Notes: generated by a model not told the origin, from the sequence alone. A DNA stretch of 64,000 nt from Prochilodus magdalenae (GCA_024036415.1 JAMWET010000674.1:884001-948000); one strand, 5' to 3'; positions 1 to 12,569 are shown, counted from the first letter of the stretch. Program-made: numbers and translations.

Positions 1-2087
1 CATTTGAGGTTATGAGCAGTTATTTAGTTAACCTGAAAGAAAGAAAAATACAGACAAAACAAGTCAAGAAACAAACGTAATTCATTTGAGCCAAAATTAA
101 TATAGATTAAATTGTATAAGTGAGTGATAGTACTGGTGTTAGCATACAGCACAAAAAAAACAAATATAAATTGCAATAAAATAAAATTTGAGGTTTTTTT
201 TATAAGACTGCATAATTTTAGGCTGATTTTTAGGCTGACAGTTTTGGTGTAGCCCACACTTTTCCAATGTCAGGCTGGAAAATGAGCATCAGAAATGAGT
301 AACTAGTCATTTACCATAACATAATCAAAGAACATCATTGTGGCATCTGGTATGCCTAAGGTGGCCAGTTTCATAACCTTAAAAGCAGGACATCATTTAA
401 GGGGACGGGGAGTGATACTAAAACAGAATTAAAATCATAATCTAACCTATATAACTCATAAATGATTGCTTTACTCACCTAGTGGTGTGGAATGGATGGC
501 ATTTGTTAGTAAGACAGGAGCTTGCTAATTGACCAGCATTTAGAGGGCTGACCTGCGGCTACCCGTTATGATATCACATGACCTTAGTAAACTTTTTTGA
601 CACGGACATGAGCTAAAAGCATGCATAATATTGTTTGCAAGTGAACATTTCCAATAGTTCATCCTGAAAGAGGACTAATAGGCGTCTGTCCAGGTATTGT
701 GCCTGTCTGGCCTAAAACCGGACATATGACCACCCTTGGTAAGCCCCATGACACCCTGACAAAAGTCTAGCAGGTAACTATTATTGGTAATACTCCTGTC
801 TAGTTTTACAAATCCTATGACATTCCTTGACATAGACCAATAAGAAGACAGAGTGCTCTGTAATGCACATATGTAAACATGACAAAGAGAAAGAGGAACG
901 CTGCTGTTGCAGCTGTCAGGTGGAATTGTGCTAATACTGTAATTGAACTAGTTACCGTTACACAGTCAAAGACCGTTGGTTTGACATTGTGAGACATACC
1001 GTTACACAGTACTGTTCCTATACATTCAGCGAACTTGATAGCCAGCTATGTTTCGCGTAATGGATCTAATGCTAGGACACATTTCTATGCCTCTCTTTGA
1101 AAGTGAAGAAATGCATAAACCTGGCACTGAAATTCACATTAACATAACCGATACAGTCTGAGATCACCTCCTCCTTTACAATGCCTCTGTTTCTCATCGG
1201 TGGATGAAGTTCCAATATACTACTAGTTTAAAGCATCAGCTACAGTAGTTAGCCTAGTTAGCAACAGAATGTCTTTGCTGGAAAAATAATTCAGCGTTAG
1301 GTAAGAACAGATGCTTTGTGGCATATCAGTGACCTATGGGCTTTAGACATTGAGTCAGTTAAAGTGTTGGTGCCTTGGCCTACATAAACTCTCTCCCACA
1401 CTAAGCACATAAACTGAGCCCCTATAAGAGACTGGAGGCTGAAGGGTATGCTAAAGCTAGTGCTGACAGTGTAGGAGAGTTCTTGTGCTGCTCTGCTTCT
1501 CTCTCGCTTTCTCCCTCTTCTCCTGCCCGCACCTGCACCTGCAGCAGCACCTTGCACTCGGGAGACGGCCTGGCAAAGACGGCAACAAACAAACAAACAA
1601 CAACCAGAGGCTGATGAATGGGTCCTGGCATGAGAGGTGGGATCGAAGCGATTGATCCGCGTCCCGCTATCTCACCGGCGCTTTTAGCCTCTGTCAAAGC
1701 CCTGCTAGAGGGAGATGGATTCTGTCGGCTGAAGCACTGGATTAATGGTGCAGGGGCGACAGCTGGGCCCAGCACTGTGGCCGGCCCCTTGGGCAGCGCA
1801 TGTGTGTGTGTGTGTGTGTATGATGGCGTGTGTGTGGGGTATTGACGGTCCTTCAGGAGGCTGAAGTCTTCTACTGCCTTATCGTCAGCCCCTGTGGAGG
1901 CGGCTGTTTGGAAAAGACTGTAACCTGTGAGTGATGCTGACTGGGCTGCTGTGCTGAGGTTTACTGCGTATTTGTTCTACACATTATGCGTAGGCAGAGG
2001 TTATATATATGTACAGTGTATATGTACAGTGTGATATACAAGTATTTATATAGTGTATAAACGTACATTATGCATATATTAGATAAC

Positions 2088-2089
<2 letters not shown>
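1..2089. other. no gene seen; 3' flank of tafa2
   Basis: AT-rich sequence. 340-420 and 690-760 look like diverged inverted copies sharing a 'ggtggcca' and 'ggaca' pattern, perhaps the ends of an old DNA transposon. 1500-1800 is GC-richer with several CpGs and short open frames on both strands, but no recognisable protein. (TG)n is at 1800-1820. Confidence 0.4.

Positions 2090-2169
<80 letters not shown>
2090..2169. repeat. (AT)40 microsatellite
   Basis: Pure AT dinucleotide run that directly abuts the truncated end of the Tc1-like copy starting at 2170. Confidence 0.98.
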
Positions 2170-2171
<2 letters not shown>

Positions 2172-2625
2172 CATCAAAAGAATAGTTGCACCCAGAAAGA
2201 TGTTTCAGGTTGCAATGCTATGGGGAAGGAAGATAAAGGTTACCTACGCCAATAAATGATAAATATAGACTGAGATAACCTATATGTATTGAGCTAGACA
2301 TACAGTAGTGTCTCTCAGTATAGTGTTGGGCCACTATGTTTGCTAATGGAGCATGCCAGACATCTCTGCATGGAGCTGTAAATGTTCCTAATGGTGTCCT
2401 GCGATTCACTATCCCATGCAACTTGAACATTCTCACACAGTTCCTGCAGATGTTGCAGTTGGGATGGAGGTGGAGTGACACCAGGCCAACTGGACATGCA
2501 TGACATGTCAGCAAACCATTTATCTTGGCTCTGACCATGGTGCCTCCAGACATGGATTCGTTGGTGGTCTTCATCAAGATAAAAGCAGGACTCGTCACTG
2601 AAGATGACCTGCTGCCATTCTAAGC
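2170..2625 (-). mobile_element. Tc1/mariner-like element, family A, truncated
   Basis: Starts with the family end aatcatcaaaagaatagttg and carries, on the minus strand, pieces of a Tc1-type transposase C-terminus. These include a broken match to the 'SDESRF' segment near 2590 and the 'LQELCENxQ...DTIRN.Y.SMPR' tail near 2340-2480. Stops and frameshifts interrupt the frame. The other TIR is missing because the foldback element at 2645-3116 or a deletion replaces it. Confidence 0.85.
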
Positions 2626-2686
2626 CACATGTGCATTCGCATGTCTCACAAACTCAAACCTTTCCACCAAGTTACTTTAATGATAC

Positions 2687-2712
2687 GTGTGTGTGTGTGT
2701 GTGTGTGTGTGT

Positions 2713-2766
<54 letters not shown>
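2687..2766. repeat. (GT)n(AT)n compound microsatellite
   Basis: Left arm of the foldback element: GT to about 2713, then AT to 2766. Confidence 0.97.
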
Positions 2767-2770
<4 letters not shown>

Positions 2771-3018
2771 CGTCGCTGTCCAGTGAAAAACAAGTATCTC
2801 CAAAATGGCAACTTTACAGGAGAGGCCAAAAATCAAATTTAATTTTAATGCAAGTCTATGGAACCAGACATCTTTCCAAACAGTTTTGGGTCATTTCTGT
2901 TGGTCCATTCATCGTGAGATTCTCACTCAGTGTAAACAGCAGCCGATGGGTTCAAATGATGCATAAAAGTAAAAATGGACAAAAGTGGAGATACATGTTT
3001 TTCATTGAACAGCGACGA

Positions 3019-3037
3019 GATATATATATATATATAT

Positions 3038-3071
<34 letters not shown>
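3019..3071. repeat. (AT)n(CA)n compound microsatellite
   Basis: Right arm of the foldback element, the reverse-complement order of the left-arm tract. Confidence 0.97.
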
Positions 3072-3116
3072 GTATACTCCTCATTAAAAGTATAGTAACT
3101 TGGTGGAAAGCTTTGA

Positions 3117-5464
3117 ATATATTAAAAAATGTGTTTATAAATAAATAATTTCTGATACTGTACAATACAAAATATCACTGGTGTCAAAAGGAAAATCTAA
3201 TAATTATATAAACTCTAGCTGCCCATTAAGACATGTTTGACCAATAGGCCAAAAGAAATGAACCAAAATGAGCCCAAATGAGGTTTTTGCTAGCCAAATC
3301 TTCCTAAATGTACTTTTTAATTTTTCTGTAGTCAGAGTTGTTCACAGTGCTGGTGATAGGATTTATATTTCTACACCATTTAATACACTGTATTTCCATC
3401 AGTCTAGGTCATATTAAGTTTCCTAAAGTTAAAAATGTTTATTATACCTCTTGTAATAATAATGAATGTAAGATAAAATATCTTCCTAGGACTGTTACAA
3501 TACTGTACAGCAATATTATATTTCACTTTAGTCTTTCAGCTTGCTTACTGTTTAGAGTTGTGATGAGATTTGAATGGAAATTTAAATGAAGTAATTGTAA
3601 TGCATCCCCTTTCCTAGTGTACAAATGAGTCACAATGTACGTTTAGGAGAGGGTCATACTTAAAAGTGGGCTTTAAAGTGAACCGCAGACTGTGGTGAAC
3701 AGGCGAGGCAAAGCAGGGCTGTGAGAGATGTGTAACAAGGTCAGAGGCCTCTTTAAAAAACTATACATTCCCTCATTCTTTTTCTAATTTCCATTCAGAG
3801 GCAGTGATACTTTATTCTCATATATTTGAATTCAAAGACCCAACTCCTGTAAAAAGAACATAAAAGAACAGTGAAGGTCACAGACTTAAGAGCTCTGGGG
3901 CAAACGATTCATTCCAATTCCTTTGCCGGTGTTCCAAAGTGCTGCAGACTCCTTTTTTCCCCTATTCATCCCCCTCGCCCCCACCCAAGCCCGTCCCTTT
4001 TTTTTTTTGTTTTGAAATGTTCCGAAAAGGGGGAGGCAAGGTGTCGTTAGCATTCCCAAAACGTGTGGGGCTGTCTCTCTTCCTTTCTCTCTTTTCTGCC
4101 CCCCCTTACACACACACACACACACACCCTTCAGCTTCAGCAATATCTGCAATGCCACACAAACCCTCGCATTTTCACCCAAAATATTCCCTGTCAGCTT
4201 GTGAAGACAACAGGGTGTGTGCTCTCCCTCACAGAGTAATGAGGACAAAAATGTGAGCAGACAGCAACGGAATTAACAAGACCTTCTCTCTCTCTTTTTC
4301 TCCTCCCCCTCTCTCTCTCTCTTTATCCCACCGTACCTCCCACCCCTTTTCCTCACCCTCACCAATTCTGTTGTTGCTGATATCTAATTACAATAAGAAC
4401 ACTGCGCACCACAATCGTGTTCTCCGTACATCTTGTATCTGCTCCCTTCATGTGGCCGGTGATGACAGTAGCACAGTGGGCTGTGGAGGATGGCCTTATC
4501 TTTTCATTCCACCGTATTTGAAAGTTACTGAGGAAGCATATAGCAGCGGTGGCTAATCGATCTCTTGACACAGCCATTGGGTTGAAATTGAGGTCCAATT
4601 CAGTCAAGCCATTTTTACCCCCACCTCTTCCCACAACCTACATGGTGACTAGTGCATTATAGTGCATAATGTAGGCAATGACCTGAAGGGCCTAGTTCCA
4701 TTTATTCAGTTACTAGCAGTATTAGTGAATGGACGTGGTGTTGTCTGACTATTAACAAGCGATCACACTCAAATATTAGTACAAAAGGGAATCTGATTTT
4801 ACAGTAATATTCTAATTGTTCACATTTTTCCCTTTTTAGGTTTAAAAGGACCTATTATTCCCACTAGAGCAGATTTACAGGCTGTAATTATAGTTTTTTA
4901 GAATTATATATAAAACATTCTGTTAAAACTGCTTTGCATTTAAATACCGCTACTCCCACTAGGGCTTTGGTTCTGCTAATTCAGTTTGAGTCTAATCCAG
5001 TGGTAGAACAAGTTGGTAGATCTGATCCTCCTTTGCAAGCTAGACTGCAGCAGGACATTTCAGAGTGCTACGTTTTTATCTCTCCCTTTTTTGTAGCATT
5101 GTAGCTTTCCGGTAGGTGGGCAAAAAGGATTGTGATACGAGATGGCATCACCCTGTCACAGAAAAAGAGACTTAACATTTTCATGAGGCATTTTAGGCAT
5201 TTGAGAAAAGGGGATTATTTGAAAGAGAGTTTCTCCTTTTAGGCATTAACTTTGGGCTTCATAACTTTGTGGACCATTCGCATGCACAAAAAACAGTTTA
5301 TGTATATTGTACCCTAACAAAACATAAAAAGCTGTGGTATTGAAACTGCACAGTCTGAAAACAGCTGCGATAATGACACTGTGCTGTTTCGATGATTTAT
5401 TTTTCCTTCGGCCAGATATGTGGTTTTGTCATGACACTGAGATCCCTATACCTAATGCCAGACT
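3117..5464. other. no gene seen
   Basis: AT-rich to about 3700, then polypyrimidine-rich with (CA)n at 4107-4128 and CT-rich stretches at 4284-4325. 4940-5060 is a diverged homologue of 26090-26220 (shared core cagtttgagt...gatctgatcc), so it is a dispersed repeat of unknown class. Confidence 0.5.
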
Positions 5465-5699
5465 TTAACCTCCTGAGACCCCAGTGTCCTCATATAAGGA
5501 CATTACAGTTCTGCTTCTCTGTACCATGATGCTTTTTAAAATGCTGACCCTTTGGCCTCATATGAGGACGTTATACAGGAAGTTGTTTTGGCAAAAACAA
5601 AGACAATGTTTAGTTTTTATACTTGTAAGGTCCTACTAATCACAAATAGCTAGGAGAAATTAAAATTGCACAAGCAAAGTCTGGGTCTCAGGAGGTTAA
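5465..5699. mobile_element. short TIR element flanked by TTAA (piggyBac-like MITE)
   Basis: The left end reads ttaacctcctgagaccc and the right end gggtctcaggaggttaa, a near-perfect 17-bp inverted repeat about 235 bp apart with TTAA at both outer edges. TTAA duplication is the hallmark of piggyBac superfamily insertion. The interior is non-coding and carries two internal cctcatat(a/g)aggac motifs. Superfamily is inferred from the target site only. Confidence 0.7.
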
Positions 5700-8639
5700 A
5701 ATTAACTCAAAAATCTAAACAAAGGCATACTACAGGAAACACTGTAGCATCTGGTAAGGTGGTTAACTCCTTATTTTCAATTCTCTTAGTGAGGCACAAT
5801 TGTTTTCATAAAATTTACAATTTTCACCTCAGTTTTCCCAAAAACTGATTTGAAGAAGCACTGCAGGTGCATTTTAGATTGGAGTACACTCTAAATGTAA
5901 TGTGACCATGAAGATTTGTTTAAAAATAAAAAACAAATAATATAATAAATATAATAAATTTTGATCCTATTAATAAATAGATGACAACTCAAGGACTCAA
6001 CAGGTACAAGCAGGGAAGGATTACAATAGTGCAGCTCATTCAGTGGAGAAGCTGAGCAGTAAGGAGGACAAAAGTGTATGTAATAAACTGCATTTCAGCT
6101 TCTGGTGGGTTTTAGATAAACTTTCAGCTGTTCTAATTTACTTCACATGGCAAGAGCAACACAGCCGTGTGACCGCTTTAGCTGTCATGTGCCGATCAGT
6201 CATACCGCGTTTGATCAGGCAGTAGAGGTTTAAATAAAATAAGGTAGTAAAGTATGTTAAAAATCTGCTACAAATAAAACATTGATCTCTCATCCCATTG
6301 ATCATGTGATCTGCCAATAAGATGAAAGGCCAGCCGTGCATAAAGATCACAACACCTACACTGTCATTAAAGTGCATGATAACAAAACTGAAATGAATAG
6401 ATATCCTCAGATGAAAGTTTATTATCAGATGAAGGCATTTATTCTATTTCTTTGCCTCTGCAATGTTTAAGCAAAGTTGCACCCATGGATGTATACTCTA
6501 GTATACAGGGGTACCAGTTGTCTTAATTCCTTTGTCCTATAATGCCTAACTCACCATAGCAGCACTTGTGAGCATCAGTTGCAGCAAAATGTTTGGTTTA
6601 ACAGTCTTTTGTAAATGCTCTTCTAGTTTGGTAATGTGTTCTACTACATGTTTACAGGTAATTTTTTGGATTTTCTATATCAAAATTATCAAAAGGTATT
6701 CCGGGCATCAGTTGGTAGGCTATAAAGGACTAGATTGGTGAATAGATATGTTGTTTGCAAATGTCACATCACTGCCTTGCTGTGGCTCAAACTGCAGATG
6801 GAGGGCAGGAAGTAATGAATGAATCAAACAGAGAAACCATGAGGAGCTTATATTGAGCACTAGAAGTTGTTGTTCATGTGGAGAAATTGTCCAAAAACAC
6901 TTGCAAAAATTACTCACGAAGCTATGTCTGTGGTTGGGACAGGATTAAAGTCATCTTCCTATTCACCAGCTACCTGTTCAGATTATGCAAAATACAATAG
7001 CCCACCTCTCACCATCACACAAGCTTGAAGTCAGCTTTTTAGTTGCCTGTTTTTTTACATTCCACCTCAAATGGTGCAGCAGGTATCAGAATGTAGCTAC
7101 AGCACCATATATAGTCGAACACAAAAACTGATGGTCTGACTCTGTGTTTAGGTCTTGAATACAAAACCAACTAATGCTTATCAAGATCCTGTAACAGGTG
7201 GGATTTGTAGGCAGGCTGCATATGTAGAGTAGCTTTATTAGGACCAATCCAAAACTCAGACATCACAAACAGGGGTCAAAAAACAGGCAAGCAGGTGCAT
7301 ACAAAGCAGATCCATTTAGCAAGTACCAGTAAACAAAGCAAGGGTCACAATACAATAAACCCAAAGAAGCATAGATCAGCACTCTGGTAAGGCATAAAGA
7401 CACTTGGCAAGGCACAGGGCCAAATGAAGGAGTGTATGAACGGTTGGTAATCAGCAGTTGGAAAGAGTCACAGGCGTGTGTTATAATGAAGGGGTTTAGC
7501 AAGCGAGGAGCAGAAGCTGGAATTAGCCATTTCAAATATGGCAGGTCTTCTGCCCTTCAAGACTCCAGCACAAAGCAGGTTAGACGATGTGTGAGTGAGT
7601 GAGAAATATGGCAGGTCCATGAAGAGACTTCCAGGGGGAAGACATCCTATGTCCTAGGTTCTATAACAACAGTAGGTAATTTGCTAAGATCCTTAGAAGA
7701 CACATTCTTTAACAAGTTTTGACCACCAAGTACACTCACAACAGATTCAGATTCATCCCCTTAGGGAAGAGGTCCAAAGCTCAGCTGACTTCATTTCCAT
7801 CCAAATCCACAAAATGTACAAGGTGTAGCTTTAATTTCCTGCGCTGATAAATGATACAAAGAAACGTAGTTTCTTGAGTTGCCTTTTTACTGCTACCCAT
7901 CTAGTTTTCATTGGCTACATGCCCTTCTCGTGTTCTCATTTCATTAAAGAAACAAACCCTTTTACTTAACTATGGTTTTCGGCTGCTGTGCACCTCCGAC
8001 AACATTCATTCACTTTTAAGAACGCAAAAGCCTTGCGCAATAAAAGTCTTAGGAAAGTTCCAGCAGGGCTGTGAGTGGTAAGAGGCTTGGAGAAGGCCGA
8101 GCAGATGAGATGGAGGTGAGAGAGTGATGGGAAATGGAGGGGAGGATGGAGAAGAGGCTGATAGCTTCGTGTTCGGAGAGACCGAGGGGACTTTTTCTCC
8201 TGTCCTCAACTGGTCCATTAATCTGTGTCGGAGCGCAGACCAGCTGTGCGAAAGGCGAGCAGGCGCAGAAGGAGAAGGGAGAGAAGGGTTCATTTGAAAG
8301 TATCTCTGTGAGGAAACTCCATATCTCAGCACTCATCAATCTCATCCATTATCCAGCTCTCTGCGAGAGGGTTATCGGAGAAACACAATCACCACATCCA
8401 GAAAAAAAAAAGAAAGAAAGGAAAGAAAAACCCCCTCACTTTCTCACACGCCAGACCTTCTCCTAGTCTAGCAAGCGCTTGCAGAACACTAGGTCTTCTC
8501 TATCTCTTTCAGTGAACTCTCTATCTTTCCTTATTGCCCTTCCCTGAAAGATTTAGATGCCAGCAGTGGTTAGTTTGCTCGTGTAGCTATTATCGAGCAT
8601 CAGGAACATATATCAGAGCTTGAGCTGTGGGAGCAATGT
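5700..8639. other. no gene seen
   Basis: Mostly AT-rich unique-looking DNA. 7190-7540 resembles a class of fish dispersed repeats that start with a 'tttatta' stretch and run into many short 'acaggcaag/aaaacaggc' phrases; a relative lies at 35660-35840. Short ORFs here have no recognisable domain. Confidence 0.4.
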
Positions 8640-9110
8640 TCAGTCACTTCAAGAGGAATGGAAAAAACAACCTAATCGCTAATGGTAAATGTCATCGTGT
8701 CCGTTTTCTCCTCTTCTTCTTCGCATGCTAAATTGCTTCCAACAGTTTCGCCACAGTGACAGGAGCGTGGTTTTCTAACGATTCTCGCAGAATAATATTT
8801 TTTCGCTCCAATTAAGGAGCGGGGCCTGTTGGAGAGAGCATGCTTTATGCCCAGCCACTGAGAGCCTACTTTAGCAAGTCAATCAGAAGAAGTAATTGTC
8901 TCTAATAGCTGTCTCTCTCCACTCGGCCCGGGAGATTTCTCTCTCCTCCCATCTCCGGCGAGCCTCTGACGACCTGCCGTCTCTCATGAGCCCTCTGTCA
9001 CCAGAAATAAATTGCCTTCTCGCCGAACGGGTCACAACAACAAGCGATGTCATTATTTTCACGGCAATTGATCACACCTTTGGAGAGAAAAGTCAATAGT
9101 CGACATAATT
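8640..9110. promoter_or_regulatory. repeat-poor block, candidate conserved non-coding element
   Basis: No simple or dispersed repeat, balanced base composition, scattered ATTA and AATTAA core motifs, and no sustained open frame. The look fits vertebrate CNEs near neurally expressed genes, but no alignment was possible. Confidence 0.3.
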
Positions 9111-9587
9111 GTTGGTAGGTCGTGCTGCGTTTGTGTAATGCGGCCAGCTCATCTCTTTGAATCGCATGTGTAATGTTCTGTCGTTTGTCAAGCTGTGACC
9201 ATATATAGAGCTAACTTACTGTACTTCATGCCCATTCATGTTCTCTCAGCGGGGGTGGGTGTCGTTTTCTCATGCTTGCGCTTATGTAGACTCTGTGCCG
9301 TTATCTTAAACATTTGTTAAGCATGGTTTATTAAAGTCCTTGTATCACATCCACAGTCTCTCTTTTAGGTAACTTTACAGGGAAAGGAAAAAAAAACCTC
9401 TCATAATAATTAACACAAGTTAATGTAAAGATGTGCATTTCTATAGGTCAGTTCATCATTAAATGTATGTACGCTTAAACAATGCAGAAAAACTAAAATA
9501 ATAAAATGAGGTTTCACAGTGAAAATACTGTATATACATTTATATAATAAAACTATGGCTCATATAGGCTCATTATAGTGTATAATC

Positions 9588-10131
9588 CACTCACTGTTAA
9601 AAGAATAATTGGCCCAGAAGGAAGTGTCAGGTTGCTAAGCTATTCTGAAGGAAGATAAAGGTTACCAGGAACAACAAATGATGATACATTTTGACCAATA
9701 AGGGCAATAGGTATAGAGCTACATATATAGAAGTAGAATCTCTCAGTATGGCGTTGGGCCCCGGGTTTGTTAACGCAACATGCCAGACATCTTGGCATGG
9801 AGTTGTAGGGGTTCCTAATAGTGTCCTGTGACAATCCATCACATGCAGCTTGAATATTCTCACACAGTTCCTGCAGATTTTGCGGTAGGGGTGGAGTGAA
9901 ACTAGGTCTTCTGGACGTGTGACGCGAGACACCAAATCGTTTATCTGGGTGCTGAATACAGTTCTTGGTTGCCTCCACCAAGACAAACGAGGGACTCATC
10001 ACTGAAATGACCTGCTGCCATTCTGAATCACTCCATGACAGTCTAGCACAACACTATTACAGCCTTTGGCGACATTGACGTGGTGTTGAGGGCAGTTATC
10101 ATAAAGATCTGAGTGCATGTATATGATGTAT
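9588..10131 (-). mobile_element. Tc1/mariner-like element, family A, interrupted
   Basis: Starts cactcactgttaaaagaata, with the transposase relic on the minus strand (C-terminal tail near 9760-9880, Asp-Glu-Ser-type region near 9990). It stops at gtgcatgta at about 10125, where the second Tc1 family begins. A short match to the rest of family A (gcagttgtctgtcaata) appears at 11485, beyond that element, which suggests it was split by the insertion. Confidence 0.8.
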
Positions 10132-11426
10132 ACACAGTGGTCTGAAAAAGTGTTTACCCCTTCATGATTTCTTATTTTTTTGCATGTTTGTCACTCTTAA
10201 ATGTTTCAGATCATCAAACTAATTTAAATACTAGTCAAACACAACACAAGGAACATACATTTTTTTATGTTCAAATGAAGGTTTTTATTATTTAGGGGGA
10301 AATTAAATCCAAACCTACATGGCCCTATGTAAAAAAGTTTGCCCCCTAAACCTCCCTTAGCAGCAACAACTGCAATCAAGCGTCTGCGGTAACTTGTAAT
10401 GAGTTTTTTACAGCGCTGTGGAGGAAATTTGGCCCACTCATCTTTACAGAATTGTTGTAATTCACATGAACCACGTTTTTAATGCCACAGCATCTCAATA
10501 GGAAGCAGGTCAGGACTTTGACTAGGTCACTACAAAGTCTTCACTTTCTTCAGCTATTCAGAGGTGGACCTGCTGGTGTGTTTTGGATCATTGTCCCGCT
10601 GCAGAACCCAAGTTCATTTCAGCTTGAGGTCACAAACAGATGGCCAGACATTCTCCTTCAGGATCTTTTTATAGACAGCGGTATTCATAGTTCCATTTAT
10701 CACAGCAAGTCTTCTAGGTCCTGAAGAGCAATACAGCCCTAGACCATCACACTACCACCACCATATTTCACTGTAGGTATGATGTTCTTTTTCTGAAATG
10801 CGGTGTTACTTTTCCGCCAGATGAAATGGGACACACACCTTCCAAAAAGTTCAATTTTTGTCTCGTCAGTCCACATATTTTTTTCCCAAAAATCTTAGGG
10901 ATCATCAAGATGTTTTCTGGCAAAAAAAAAAATTGAGACGAGACTCAATGTTCTTTATGCTCAGCAGTGGTTTTTGTCTTTGTCCAGTCTCGTTCTTATG
11001 GTGGAGTCATGAACGCTGACCTTAACTGAGGCAAGTGAGGCCTGCAGTTCTTTGGATATTCTTGTGGGGTCTTTTGTGACCTCTTAGATGAGTCGTCGCT
11101 GTGCTCTTGGTGGAGTCCCAAAACATAATGGCTTTATGACCTTTTCCAGACTTATAGATCTCAATTACTTTCTTTCTCATTAGTTTCTGAATTTCTTAGG
11201 ATCTTGGCATGATGTCTAGCTTTTGAGTATCTTTTGATCTACTTCGCTTTGTCAGGCAGGACTTATTTAAGTGATTTCTTGATTGAGAACAGGTGTGGTA
11301 GTAATCAGGCCTGGGTGTGGCTAGAGAAATTGAACTCAGGTGTGATAAACCACAGTTACTGGGGGCAAACACTTTTTCACACAGGGCCATGTAGGTTTGA
11401 ATTATTTTTTCTCGCTTCACACCTCT

Positions 11427-11455
<29 letters not shown>
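10132..11455 (-). mobile_element. Tc1/mariner-like element, family B, decayed
   Basis: Starts cagtggtctgaaaaagtg, a widespread fish Tc1-type end, and keeps the long conserved body of that family. The minus-strand transposase relic includes a 'DETKIELFG' region near 10840-10870 and 'GGGSVMVWGC' near 10735-10770. Internal deletions, stops and loss of the N-terminal part make it non-functional. The right end runs into (AT)n at 11427-11459 instead of a clean terminal repeat. Confidence 0.9.

Positions 11456-11459
<4 letters not shown>
11427..11459. repeat. (AT)n microsatellite
   Basis: AT run replacing the right end of the family B Tc1-like element. Confidence 0.95.
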
Positions 11460-11464
<5 letters not shown>

Positions 11465-11627
11465 CCACCTACCCACACAGGCACGCAGTTGTCTGTCAAT
11501 ATTATTAGCTGCCTAATGCAACCACCTGTTCTTCTGAGAATATCGTTTTTTTTTTTTTTGAAACCCTGAAAAGCAAAACAACACTTGGCAAAAGGCCCTC
11601 CCTCATAGCCACATGCATCAAAGCTAA

Positions 11628-11639
11628 TTAATGAGTTAC
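11628..11639 (-). CDS. tafa2: candidate terminal coding exon of tafa2 (Val-Thr-His-stop)
   Basis: Seen: the minus strand reads ttctctctcag, then GTA ACT CAT TAA. That is a phase-0 acceptor followed by V-T-H-stop. The preceding exon ends phase 0 after TTR, so the join reads TTR-VTH-stop. Known: TAFA2 proteins end ...KTTRVTH, and the last few residues sit on a separate exon. A match to acceptor + V-T-H + any stop should arise by chance about 0.015 times in 31 kb of one strand, before asking for a pyrimidine tract. The 3' UTR would continue to lower coordinates. I see no convincing poly(A) signal before the Tc1-like element at 10132-11455. The resulting last intron is 31,352 bp. Alternative: a chance match, with the real exon elsewhere below 42991. 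Confidence 0.65.
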   Translation of the reverse strand, partial: VTH

Positions 11640-11764
11640 CTGAGAGAGAACACCAATCGATCTCTGCAAGGGGTCTAATGGGAAATTAAAAATGGTTACC
11701 CACACTAAATCTCCCCAACCATAGAGCAGACTGCTGCTACACCCGTTTTGAAGAAGCCTGCCTG

Positions 11765-11765
11765 C

Positions 11766-11812
<47 letters not shown>
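11765..11812. repeat. (CT)n microsatellite, 126-188 bases upstream of the proposed terminal exon
   Basis: Interrupted TC run. On the tafa2 strand it reads GA-rich within the last intron. Confidence 0.95.
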
Positions 11813-11815
<3 letters not shown>

Positions 11816-12569
11816 CACATGCACTGCCTCCATTTTTGTCTCACAGGATGTTGTTAGATCCAGCAGCAGTCATTTGGAAGTGGGACTCCAATTTGGTCGC
11901 ATAAATTTGAGGCTTTTTGGCAGACCATATGTCTTTCTTTTTCATTCTGTGTCTGTAGGCCCACCCTTCTTTTCTTCCTCTATCAGACACCTGTCCTGGA
12001 GCATGATTCTGAAGTGGTCAGGGCATTTTTAAAGCAGTTCCTACAAACCGTCCAAATGTGCTCTGAGGTGAGTACTGGCGCTGTATATTAGACATATGTA
12101 ACGCTATATTGGCATAGACGCATCTCCAAAGAGTAGGCATGTTTAAATGTGTTCTGTTTCGATTATCGTCACAGTCTAAACCCTGACCACCCGGATCACG
12201 CAGGACCATGACATGATATGTTGAAGATGCTCTTTACCAAGAGACATGCAGAGAGAAAGTGAGCACATTGGTTTACTGGAGGTTATTTTAAATCCTGCAT
12301 TAATTGCTTTCTCAGTAGAATCTTTATGCTACTACCTAATGACTTAGAAAATGAGTAGCATCAGTTTCACGGTCAGGTTAATCATCTTTTACACCACTGC
12401 TTGGCCAAGGCATTACAGGCTGAGGAGCTAATCATAAAAGGCTCGCTATAAGGATGCAGACACAATGTTCTCAATATAGTTCTGTTATTTTTAAGCCAGA
12501 CAAAGTTTTTTTCATTCTAAACCTTTAAAAGTAATTGCAATGCTGTTCAAAACCAAGATGAATTCAGAC

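Larger units (their letters stand above)
2645..3116. mobile_element. foldback (long-TIR) MITE with mirrored microsatellites in its arms
   Basis: The outer arms (2650-2685 and 3071-3116) are reverse complements around tttccaccaagttac. The next inward segments are (GT)n(AT)n on the left (2687-2766) and (AT)n(CA)n on the right (3019-3071). Inside those, 2767-2803 and 2980-3019 are again reverse complements (cgtcgctgt...gtatctcc). The core 2805-2980 is unique, and a diverged second copy lies at 42450-42745, so it is a dispersed family. No coding capacity. Confidence 0.85.

Noticed and set aside
1618..1845. 75-codon plus-strand frame in a GC-richer patch
   Set aside because: Ends in a (GT)n-encoded Cys-Val run and shows no domain; kept only as part of an unexplained stretch.
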